Origin: an uncultured Bacteroidota bacterium
Lineage (GTDB): Bacteria > Bacteroidota > Bacteroidia > Bacteroidales > P3
Direction of reading: 5' to 3'
Assembly (NCBI GenBank): GCA_900546465.1
Contig: URCX01000106.1
Coordinates: 1-7,043, forward strand
DNA length: 7,043 bases
Part shown: piece by piece, positions 1-6,236 of the stretch
Numbering within the stretch: the stretch's first letter is position 1
How the letters are laid out: each line of letters begins with the position of its first letter
The notes under the pieces: generated by a model
The model's input: the letters and a program-made list of their open reading frames with translations, nothing else
What the model was told of the DNA's origin: nothing
The model's database searches: none
Position numbers and translations under genes: made by a program

Positions 1-181
1 TGATGTCTATGCGTTTTTCTTTATTCCTTTCCATGTATTCCATGTCCGCATGATAGCCCTTATGAAGCCAAAAATTCAATTGTTCGGATTTCAAAACCTC
101 AACTTTTGCGGCTCCGCAATCTTGAAAACCTAATCGCAAAGCCTCCTGCCTGACAAAATCCAACGGAATGTATCTCTCCAT
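1..181 (-). CDS. queG: Epoxyqueuosine reductase, N-terminal 60 codons (gene runs off the left edge)
   Basis: QueG is a cytoplasmic cobalamin- and iron-sulfur-dependent enzyme that reduces epoxyqueuosine to queuosine in the wobble position of certain tRNAs, the last step of queuosine synthesis. Only the N-terminus is here, so the iron-sulfur and cobalamin residues cannot be inspected. The visible 60 codons read through without a stop. They fit the family start: a helix with EALRLGF, then DCGAAKVE, then FWLHKGYHADMEYMERN followed by EKR, which is the characteristic QueG 'GY-x-x-x-M-x-Y-M-x-R-x-x-x-KR' block near residues 41-57. The ATG at 181-179 shares its A with the dnaE TGA stop (TGATG). No clear Shine-Dalgarno precedes it, so translation is probably coupled to dnaE and the gene cotranscribed with it. 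Identification rests on family motifs recalled from memory. Confidence 0.85.
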   Translation of the reverse strand, partial: MERYIPLDFVRQEALRLGFQDCGAAKVEVLKSEQLNFWLHKGYHADMEYMERNKEKRIDI

Positions 182-3100
182 CAGAAAGCTCGCTTTGCTA
201 ATCTGCACGATGTAATATGCTGCGAAATGGAACTCGTGTTCAAAGAATTGCAAAAGGCAGATACATCGACCTTATGCTTATTGCATTTCATGTTCAGCAT
301 TATGCTGTGATCATCACTGTCGATTATCTGCATTGAAATAGGGGTTTTCCCTTTGGAAGTCTTACATAGCTTTTCCAAATCATGGATAAACGATTCCGAA
401 ACGCTGTTGTCCAAGATACTTATCGTCAAACCAGAAACATAGTTCTTCAATACATCTTCCAAGAGTTCTATTTTCTGAATAGAGATTTCAAGTTCTTTGG
501 CGTCTTGTTCGCTTTTCGTCCATTGTTTTTCTTGAACAATCGCCTTTATCAATACATACAAATCATGTTTGCAGTAATTTGAGAAAGTAACATACTTATT
601 GCCGAAAAGGGTAATGCGGAAAGAGCCGCTTTCGTCCTCTATGACAAACTCGCCATAGGGTTTGCCTGTCTTGGTTGTCTTTATCGCAGCCGATGTTATC
701 AGCCCTGCGAAACATACTTCGCTGCATTTCAGGCTTGATAAGTCATTTAAACTTTGTACTTCTATATTTGTAAAATTCTTTATGGCAAGTCTGTACATAT
801 CCAAGGGGTGTCCGGAGATATAAAAGCCCAACATCTCTTTCTCAAAACCCAAACTCTCCATCTTTGTCCATGGTTCGCAATCCGGAACAAGAGGGTCTTC
901 AACAGCCGCCTCGTCATTTACATCGAATAAAGAGGCTTGCGAAGTCATTTGATTTTCTTTTGTCTGTACTCCGAACTTTATCAACTTATCGAGAAAGAGA
1001 GAACCATCCGGACCTTCGGGCGAATAGAAATATTGAGCCCTGTGAATATTTTGAAAGCAATCAAAAGCTCCTGCTTTAATCAGGGCTTCTATACACTTTT
1101 TATTGATGGTTCTGAGATTTACTCTTTTGATAAAATCGAAAGGACTTGCGAATGCTCCGTTTGTCTCACGTTCTTTTATGATTTCTTCTGCCGCAGCAGC
1201 TCCCACTCCTTTTATTGCAGCCAATCCGAATAGGATTTTACCTTTCTTGTTCACCATGAAATTCAAATCCGATTCGTTGATATTGGGACCTAAAACAGCT
1301 ATTTGCAATTTCTTACACTCCTCTATGTATTGCGTAATCTGCTTTATATCGGAAAGGTTATGCGTCAATACGGAAGACATATACTCTGCCGGATAGTGGG
1401 CTTTAAGATATGCTGTTTGGAATGCCACATAGGCATAACAGGTTGAGTGAGATTTATTGAAGGCATACTCTGCGAATTTTTTCCAATCCTCCCAAATCTT
1501 CTCCACCTTCTGCTTATCGAGACCTTTCTTCTCACAACCTTTGATGAATTTCTCTCTCAATTCCTCCATAACCGCAATCTGCTTCTTTCCCATGGCTTTT
1601 CGCAATTTGTCTGCCTGCCCGGGAGTAAAGCCTGCAAGGGCTTGCGAAAGCTGCATGACTTGCTCCTGATACACGGTTATGCCGTATGTCTCGGACAAGT
1701 ATTTTTCCATTTCGGGAAACTCATAGACGATTTCTTCCTTACCGTGTTTTCTCGCAATAAAATTGGGTATGTATTGCATAGGACCGGGGCGATACAAAGC
1801 ATTCATGGCTATCAGATCCTCGAATTTGTCCGGTTTAAGATTCTGCAAATGCTGTTTCATTCCATCAGACTCAAATTGGAAAGTTCCCATCGTCAAACCT
1901 TTTTGAAATAATTCGAGAGTTAATTGGTCGTCCAGACTTATTTCGCTTGGGTTTATCTCTATATTATGGCTCTTTTTGATGTTCTCGCAAGCGTCCTTTA
2001 TTATAGAGAGGTTCCTCAATCCGAGAAAGTCCATCTTAATCATGCCTACGCTTTCTATCAACTTACCTTCAAACTGCGTAGCCATCATATCGGACTCCTT
2101 ACTGTCTGCCAAAGGGACATAATTCGATATATCATCGGGACCTATTATCACTCCGCAAGCATGTATTCCCGTATTTCTTATCGAACCCTCCAATTTCCTT
2201 GCAAGGTTCAGCACATCTTTCACAAGCGGAGAACCATTTTCCAATTCGTTTTTAAGTTCCGGAGACTCCTTGAATGCTTTTTCAAATGTTATACCGGGCT
2301 TTGAAGGAACATAATTTGCCAATCTGTTACTCTCGCTTATCGAAAGCTCTTTCACCCTTGCAACATCTTTTATGGCACTTTTGACTGCCATTGTGCCGAA
2401 AGTTGTTATCTGTGCCACATGGTCGGCACCATACTTCTGTCTTACGTAAGCCAAGGTCTTCGCCCTGCCCTCGTCATCGAAGTCAACGTCTATATCGGGT
2501 AAGGATATTCTGTCGGGATTCAAAAATCGCTCAAACAGCAAACCGTATTTCAAAGGTTCTATTGCCGTTATACCCAGACAATAGGCGACAACGCTGCCTG
2601 CTGCCGAGCCTCTGCCCGGTCCCACTATCACTCCGAGATGTTCTCGAGAATAATTGATGAAATCCTGAACTATCAGGAAGTATCCCGGAAAGCCCATCCA
2701 CTCTATTGTCTTTAACTCACTCTCCAATCTCTCTCTTACGTTTTCCGGCAAAGGGTCTCCGTACTTCTGCTTAGCTCCCTCAAAGGTAAGATGTCTCAAA
2801 TAATCGGCATCAAACTTCGTTCTGACGATTTTTTTGTACCCTCCTTTGGATTGCAGAATTTTATCGATGACCTCAGCTTTCCTTTCTTCCTTTCTGTCCT
2901 CTTCCGAAGTCTTGGGATTGTTCAATATTTCATTATAGAGCTCTTCTTTGACTTTCTCCAAAGTATATTCTTCCAAATACTTTTCCATGGAACCGAAACT
3001 CTCCGGAATATCGAAGACAGGCAAAATCGGATCTCTTGTCATTTTATATATCTCGACCTTTTCTGCTATCTCCATACTGTTGCTTATGGCATCGGGGTAT

Positions 3101-3888
3101 TCTTTGAAAAGCGCTGCCATCTCTTCCGGAGTCTTCAAGTACTCCTGACCGGTGTACATCATCTTTATATTCTCGCTCAACTTCGTACCCGTATTCAAGC
3201 ATATCAATATCTTGTGAGCTTCGTAGTCATCGGCATTGATAAAGTGGACATCATTGGTTGCAACCATCTTAATATCCAACTTCTTGGCAATTTTGACCAA
3301 CTCAACCATGACTTTCTTCTGCAATTCCAGTCCATGGTTCTGCAATTCTATGTAATAATCATCACCGAATACCTCTTTATACTCTGCCGCCGTTCGTTCT
3401 GCCCCTTCTATATCCCCTGCTGCTATCAACTTCGGCAAAACGCCTCCTAAGCATGCAGAACAACATATCAAGCCTTCGTGATGTTCAAATAATAAATCCT
3501 TATCTATTCTCGGCGTTCTATACTTGGCTTCTTTTGCAAATGCCAAAGAGTCCAGCTTTATCAGATTCTTATATCCCGTCTCATTCTTCGCCAACAGTAT
3601 AAGGTGGTGTCCGCTGAAATGCACACCGTCCTTGATAAACCTGCTGGTTGGAGACACATACATCTCACAACCTAAAATAGGCTTTACGTCGTTTTTCATG
3701 CACGTATTATAGAACTCCAACACTCCGAACATATTTCCATGATCTGTGATGGCAATGGCATTCATGCCAAGTTCCTTTGTCTTTTTTATCAATGCACCTA
3801 TCTCCGCCGCTCCGTCCAATATAGAATATTGTGTATGCACATGCAAATGAGTAAATGCGACTTTCTCTCTATTTTCGGTAGAATCCAT
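181..3888 (-). CDS. dnaE: DNA polymerase III alpha subunit (replicative polymerase)
   Basis: Catalytic subunit of the replicative polymerase, 1235 residues and complete. The N-terminal PHP domain (about 10-290) starts with FTHLHVHTQYSILDG. It keeps what look like all the PHP metal ligands: H16, H18, D25, H50 (ITDHGN), E75 (GCEMY), H94 or H95, C146 (SACL), D213 and H215 (TNDVHF). The family is degenerate here in E. coli, so this domain may be an active proofreading nuclease. The palm carries VGPGRGSAAGS (422-432), the catalytic pair D467/D469 in PDIDVDF and the third aspartate D620 in KMDFLGLR, matching E. coli D401, D403 and D555. A helix-hairpin-helix lies near 886-915, a beta-clamp binding motif QASLF at 984-988, an OB fold around 1058-1120 and a C-terminal domain after that. 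A charged stretch (about 311-360) before the palm is longer than in E. coli. It has its own promoter and terminator-isolated leader, and overlaps queG downstream by one base. Confidence 0.98.
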   Translation of the reverse strand: MDSTENREKVAFTHLHVHTQYSILDGAAEIGALIKKTKELGMNAIAITDHGNMFGVLEFYNTCMKNDVKPILGCEMYVSPTSRFIKDGVHFSGHHLILLAKNETGYKNLIKLDSLAFAKEAKYRTPRIDKDLLFEHHEGLICCSACLGGVLPKLIAAGDIEGAERTAAEYKEVFGDDYYIELQNHGLELQKKVMVELVKIAKKLDIKMVATNDVHFINADDYEAHKILICLNTGTKLSENIKMMYTGQEYLKTPEEMAALFKEYPDAISNSMEIAEKVEIYKMTRDPILPVFDIPESFGSMEKYLEEYTLEKVKEELYNEILNNPKTSEEDRKEERKAEVIDKILQSKGGYKKIVRTKFDADYLRHLTFEGAKQKYGDPLPENVRERLESELKTIEWMGFPGYFLIVQDFINYSREHLGVIVGPGRGSAAGSVVAYCLGITAIEPLKYGLLFERFLNPDRISLPDIDVDFDDEGRAKTLAYVRQKYGADHVAQITTFGTMAVKSAIKDVARVKELSISESNRLANYVPSKPGITFEKAFKESPELKNELENGSPLVKDVLNLARKLEGSIRNTGIHACGVIIGPDDISNYVPLADSKESDMMATQFEGKLIESVGMIKMDFLGLRNLSIIKDACENIKKSHNIEINPSEISLDDQLTLELFQKGLTMGTFQFESDGMKQHLQNLKPDKFEDLIAMNALYRPGPMQYIPNFIARKHGKEEIVYEFPEMEKYLSETYGITVYQEQVMQLSQALAGFTPGQADKLRKAMGKKQIAVMEELREKFIKGCEKKGLDKQKVEKIWEDWKKFAEYAFNKSHSTCYAYVAFQTAYLKAHYPAEYMSSVLTHNLSDIKQITQYIEECKKLQIAVLGPNINESDLNFMVNKKGKILFGLAAIKGVGAAAAEEIIKERETNGAFASPFDFIKRVNLRTINKKCIEALIKAGAFDCFQNIHRAQYFYSPEGPDGSLFLDKLIKFGVQTKENQMTSQASLFDVNDEAAVEDPLVPDCEPWTKMESLGFEKEMLGFYISGHPLDMYRLAIKNFTNIEVQSLNDLSSLKCSEVCFAGLITSAAIKTTKTGKPYGEFVIEDESGSFRITLFGNKYVTFSNYCKHDLYVLIKAIVQEKQWTKSEQDAKELEISIQKIELLEDVLKNYVSGLTISILDNSVSESFIHDLEKLCKTSKGKTPISMQIIDSDDHSIMLNMKCNKHKVDVSAFCNSLNTSSISQHITSCRLAKRAF

Positions 3889-3992
3889 CTCTTACTACGT
3901 AACTTAGATAATATGACTGTTTGAAACCAAGGAAGCGAACGTTGACCGAAGACACAAACACCGGCAAAACGAAACCTCAACTTCGACTTCTG

Positions 3993-4000
3993 CAAAGTTA
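3993..4000 (-). promoter_or_regulatory. Bacteroidota -7 box (TAACTTTG) for dnaE
   Basis: On the minus strand this reads TAACTTTG, an exact match to the Bacteroidota -7 consensus TAnnTTTG. An eight-T tract (4009-4002 in plus coordinates) lies directly upstream, and a G-rich tract sits farther upstream (about 4014-4027). A TTG triplet exists upstream, but its 26-base spacing to the box is too long for a good -33 element. The predicted start of transcription is near 3986-3988, giving a leader of roughly 100 bases. The leader contains no gene I can support and no recognisable riboswitch. Confidence 0.6.
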
Positions 4001-4067
4001 GAAAAAAAATCCATACCCCCTCTCCTCAATTTTTCTGTTCGTAAGTAAGCAAAGCCAAATGCAAGGA

Positions 4068-4118
4068 CAAGAAAACGACAAGGACGAGCAAGATTTTCCA
4101 ATCTCATCGTCCTTGTCG
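4068..4118 (-). terminator. Intrinsic terminator after the biotin carrier gene
   Basis: The arms at 4076-4087 (CGACAAGGACGA) and 4107-4118 (TCGTCCTTGTCG) form a perfect 12-bp stem. Inside it is a second 5-bp stem (AGATT 4091-4095 with AATCT 4100-4104) closing a four-base loop, separated from the outer stem by a small internal loop. On the minus strand the stem is followed immediately by TTTTCTTG, a usable U-tract. It lies 37-79 bases past the carrier stop codon and upstream of the dnaE -7 box, so it separates the carboxylase unit from dnaE. The plus-strand flank is much poorer in T, so I call it for the minus strand only. Confidence 0.85.
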
Positions 4119-4154
4119 CTCTAATCTTTTATCGATCGAATAAATCAACAGGGG

Positions 4155-4430
4155 CTATTCGTTGACCACCTCTATCAAAACATCATTCTTGCTTACGTTC
4201 TGACCTTCTTTGATGTTAACCGATTTCACAATGCCGTCCATTGTAGAACATATTTGGTTATCCATCTTCATGGCATGCAGAGAGCAAAGAGCATCTCCCT
4301 TTTTCACTGCCTGTCCTTCTTCAACGAATACCTTCATTATCGTACCGGGAATGAAAGCATATATCTCTCCAGGAGCAACCTTCACATACAACTGACGATA
4401 ATGCGTTCTCATGTTTTTATTGTCTTCCAT
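4155..4430 (-). CDS. Small biotin carboxyl carrier protein (biotinyl domain)
   Basis: A 91-residue protein that is almost only a biotinyl domain. In biotin-dependent carboxylases or decarboxylases this domain shuttles carboxybiotin between active sites in the cytoplasm. The fold is visible as two mirrored halves: APGEIYAFIPGTIMKVFVEE with GQAVKKGDALCSL, then the hairpin lysine, then GIVKSVNIKEGQNVSKNDVLIEV. The attachment site reads HAMKMDN with K55 as the biotinylated lysine. The residue three before the lysine is His52 rather than the usual Glu of EAMKM. There is no Ala/Pro-rich linker such as many carrier or decarboxylase gamma subunits have, and only about 18 residues precede the domain. 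It follows the carboxyltransferase by 75 bases with no visible promoter between, so the two are probably one operon. The ATG at 4430 is the first in frame; Met7 is an alternative start. A lipoyl domain is less likely given AMKM and the neighbour. Confidence 0.9.
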   Translation of the reverse strand: MEDNKNMRTHYRQLYVKVAPGEIYAFIPGTIMKVFVEEGQAVKKGDALCSLHAMKMDNQICSTMDGIVKSVNIKEGQNVSKNDVLIEVVNE

Positions 4431-4489
4431 CTTTCTGTCTTCTTAAATTGTTTGATTCTTATGATACCCTGTGGTATTACAATTAAATG

Positions 4490-4517
4490 CCTTCTTTCTG
4501 TAACATCAGAAAGGAGG
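4490..4517 (-). other. Intercistronic RNA hairpin overlapping the carboxyltransferase stop
   Basis: On the minus strand CCTCCTTTCTG (4517-4507) pairs with CAGAAAGAAGG (4500-4490) across a six-base loop, giving 10 of 11 pairs. The 5' arm covers the last codons and the TGA of the carboxyltransferase. No U-run follows, so it is not an intrinsic terminator. A second, smaller stem (ATACC 4464-4468 with GGTAT 4473-4477) follows before the carrier ATG. Seen directly; a role in mRNA processing, 3' stability or differential expression of the two genes is inference. Confidence 0.5.
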
Positions 4518-6053
4518 AAGTCCGTGTTTCTTGTTTGGATTGGTCTGTTGCTTGTTCTTGCAAACTTCCAAAGCATGAAGGAGATAATCCCTCGTTTCGT
4601 TCGGTTGGATAACTGCATCAACATATCCGTAAGATGCCGCAACGTATGGATTGGCAAACTTCTGCTTATATTCCTCTATCTTTTCCTTACGCGTTTTCTC
4701 CGGATTATCGGATTTCATTATCTCACTCCTGAATATGATGTTCGCCGCACCCTCGGGACCCATCACTGCAATTTCGGCAGTCGGCCATGCAAAGACAAAA
4801 TCCGCTTTCAAGTGGCTTGAACACATCGCTATGTATCCGCCACCGTATGCCTTACGAAGAATAACCGTTATTTTGGGAACGGTAGCTTCCGAATAAGCAT
4901 AAAGGATTTTCGCTCCGTGTCTGATAACTCCCGCATGCTCTTGGTCAACTCCCGGCAAGTATCCCGGCAAGTCTTCAAGCGTTATCAAAGGAATGTTGAA
5001 GGCATCACAGAACCTTATGAAGCGGGCAGCCTTATCCGAAGAGTTGCAATCCAACACTCCTGCCAAGGCAATAGGTTGGTTAGCCACGAAACCGACAGTA
5101 TCACCGCCTATTCTCGCAAAGCCTATCACTATATTAGGAGCAAACAATTCCTGCACCTCCAAGAACTCCGAATTATCCACCACGCTTTTTATGATGTTTC
5201 TCACATCATAAGGCTTCGCAGGGTCGGAAGGGAATACATTTCCTATTCTATATTCCTTCACCTTAGGCTTCTTTGTTGCAAAAGACTCCGCCTTCTTTTC
5301 GTTGTTCCATGGAATATAAGTAAACAAACTCTTTATTTGATCGAAACACTCCTGCTCACTCTCCGCAAAGAAATGAGCATTACCGGAAATCTCTGCATGC
5401 ACCCTTGCACCACCAAGGTCTTCCTGAGATATTTCCTCACCCAAAACTGTTTTTATCACATCGGGACCTGTTATGAACATCTTGGAAATTTTATCCACAA
5501 CGAAAACAAAATCCGTCAAAGCTGGCGAATAAACCGCTCCACCGGCACAAGGTCCCAAAATAACGGAGATTTGAGGGATTACCCCCGACGCCATGGTATT
5601 TCGATAGAAAATTTCACCATAGCCCGACAAAGCATTGACACCCTCCTGTATTCTCGCACCACCGGAATCATTTATACCGATAATCGGAGTTTTCAACTTC
5701 ATGGCATGATCCATTATCTTGCAAATCTTCTTTGCGTGCATGAATCCCAAAGAACCTCCTGCCACTGTGAAGTCTTGGGCATAAATACAAACAGGATAAC
5801 CGCTTATCGTTCCTGTACCCGTAACCACACCATCTCCCGGAAGAGTCTTTTTGTCCATATCGAAATCCCTTCCCGAGTGCTGGATAAACAAGTCATATTC
5901 ATGAAAAGAACCTTCGTCCAAGAGTTCCAAAATCCTCTCTCGAGCAGTCAATTTACCCGTCGCTTTCTGCTTCTCCACCGCTTTCTGACCGCCGCCCTGA
6001 AGGACAAGTTGCATTCTTTGTTTTAGTTCGTGCGTTTTACTGTTCACTGACAT
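4506..6053 (-). CDS. Acyl-CoA carboxyltransferase subunit (PccB/MmdA family)
   Basis: A 515-residue carboxyltransferase of the family that includes propionyl-CoA carboxylase beta and methylmalonyl-CoA decarboxylase alpha. It moves a carboxyl group between biotin on a carrier protein and an acyl-CoA. Two crotonase-like halves are visible. The N-half has GKLTARERI (33-41), INDSGGARIQEG (127-138) and the oxyanion loop GPCAGGAVYSP (167-177). The C-half has LEDLPGYLPG (359-368), HGAKILYAY (379-387), RKAYGGGYIAM (400-410) and WPTAEIAVMGPEGAANI (423-439). Length and the C-terminal KKHGLPPF fit MmdA-type proteins. Position 408, equivalent by my reading to the specificity residue Asp422 of Streptomyces PccB, is Ile, so strict propionyl-CoA preference is not assured. 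It leads an operon with the carrier; biotin carboxylase and membrane decarboxylase subunits are not in the window. The ATG at 6053 is preceded by a short leader of about 30 bases and no strong Shine-Dalgarno. Family is certain; exact substrate and direction are not. Confidence 0.95.
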   Translation of the reverse strand: MSVNSKTHELKQRMQLVLQGGGQKAVEKQKATGKLTARERILELLDEGSFHEYDLFIQHSGRDFDMDKKTLPGDGVVTGTGTISGYPVCIYAQDFTVAGGSLGFMHAKKICKIMDHAMKLKTPIIGINDSGGARIQEGVNALSGYGEIFYRNTMASGVIPQISVILGPCAGGAVYSPALTDFVFVVDKISKMFITGPDVIKTVLGEEISQEDLGGARVHAEISGNAHFFAESEQECFDQIKSLFTYIPWNNEKKAESFATKKPKVKEYRIGNVFPSDPAKPYDVRNIIKSVVDNSEFLEVQELFAPNIVIGFARIGGDTVGFVANQPIALAGVLDCNSSDKAARFIRFCDAFNIPLITLEDLPGYLPGVDQEHAGVIRHGAKILYAYSEATVPKITVILRKAYGGGYIAMCSSHLKADFVFAWPTAEIAVMGPEGAANIIFRSEIMKSDNPEKTRKEKIEEYKQKFANPYVAASYGYVDAVIQPNETRDYLLHALEVCKNKQQTNPNKKHGLPPF

Positions 6054-6089
6054 AACCTAAGAATTTAATTACACACCAAATAATCTCGG

Positions 6090-6097
6090 CAAAGGTA
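6090..6097 (-). promoter_or_regulatory. Bacteroidota -7 box (TACCTTTG) for the carboxylase operon
   Basis: The minus strand reads TACCTTTG, an exact TAnnTTTG match, 36 bases before the ATG. A nine-T tract (6108-6100) sits just upstream. A TTG triplet 22 bases before the box is close to the expected -33 spacing. A G-rich tract (about 6123-6141 on the minus strand) lies farther upstream. The expected mRNA start is near 6083-6085, giving a leader of about 30 bases. Confidence 0.65.
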
Positions 6098-6155
6098 CGA
6101 AAAAAAAATCATACGGCTGCAACGCCCGCCCCTCTCCCTCTTACATTCCTCTATG

Positions 6156-6175
6156 TCCGAATTTTGCAAAACGGA
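6156..6175. repeat. Imperfect palindrome between the barrel protein and the carboxylase promoter
   Basis: The core TTTTGCAAAA (6162-6171) is a perfect 10-bp palindrome. It is flanked by TCCG (6156-6159) and CGGA (6172-6175), which also pair, apart from a two-base AA bulge on one side. It lies about 60 bases upstream of the -7 box at 6090-6097. The symmetry suits either a dimeric regulator site or a small RNA stem in the 3' end of the upstream mRNA, but no U-tract follows on either strand. Function unknown. Confidence 0.35.
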
Positions 6176-6236
6176 AAGTGTTCGATAATGAAAAGAAAAC
6201 TCTAATTCCAAAGGAAATCTGCCCTTATCACACCGG

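Noticed and set aside
2791..3450. A 219-codon plus-strand open frame inside dnaE, and similar ones at 1447-1911 and 1924-2304
   Set aside because: All are antisense shadows of dnaE with low-complexity hydrophobic or Cys/His/Phe-rich translations and no family features.
3889..3985. Possible riboswitch or attenuator in the roughly 100-base dnaE leader
   Set aside because: Only 4-bp stems are visible, with no conserved riboswitch core and no terminator-like hairpin before the ATG.
3798..4107. Two overlapping minus-strand open frames (65 and 67 codons) in the dnaE leader
   Set aside because: They cross the -7 box or run into dnaE in another frame, encode unlike-protein sequences, and one starts inside the terminator hairpin. 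They are better explained as untranslated leader.
4132..4139. Short palindrome TCGATCGA in the carrier 3' region
   Set aside because: Eight bases, no flanking symmetry and no positional logic; expected by chance.
4409..4657. An 82-codon minus-strand open frame spanning the carboxyltransferase-carrier junction
   Set aside because: It overlaps both well-supported genes out of frame and covers the hairpins. It has no domain or ribosome-binding signal.
4917..6026. A 369-codon open frame on the plus strand, antisense to the carboxyltransferase
   Set aside because: It lies wholly inside a gene with clear catalytic motifs on the other strand. The encoded sequence shows no recognisable domain and is rich in residues typical of antisense translation. 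Nothing like a promoter precedes it.
6123..6141. Possible G-quadruplex on the minus strand upstream of the carboxylase promoter
   Set aside because: Only three runs of three or more G's are present, so a standard three-tetrad quadruplex is not supported. I kept the tract only as part of the shared promoter layout.
6190..6236. Possible terminator after the barrel-protein gene (weak GGAA/TTCC pairing followed by T-rich sequence)
   Set aside because: Only about four base pairs form and the T-rich stretch is interrupted. The 3' end of this transcript is not clear from sequence.
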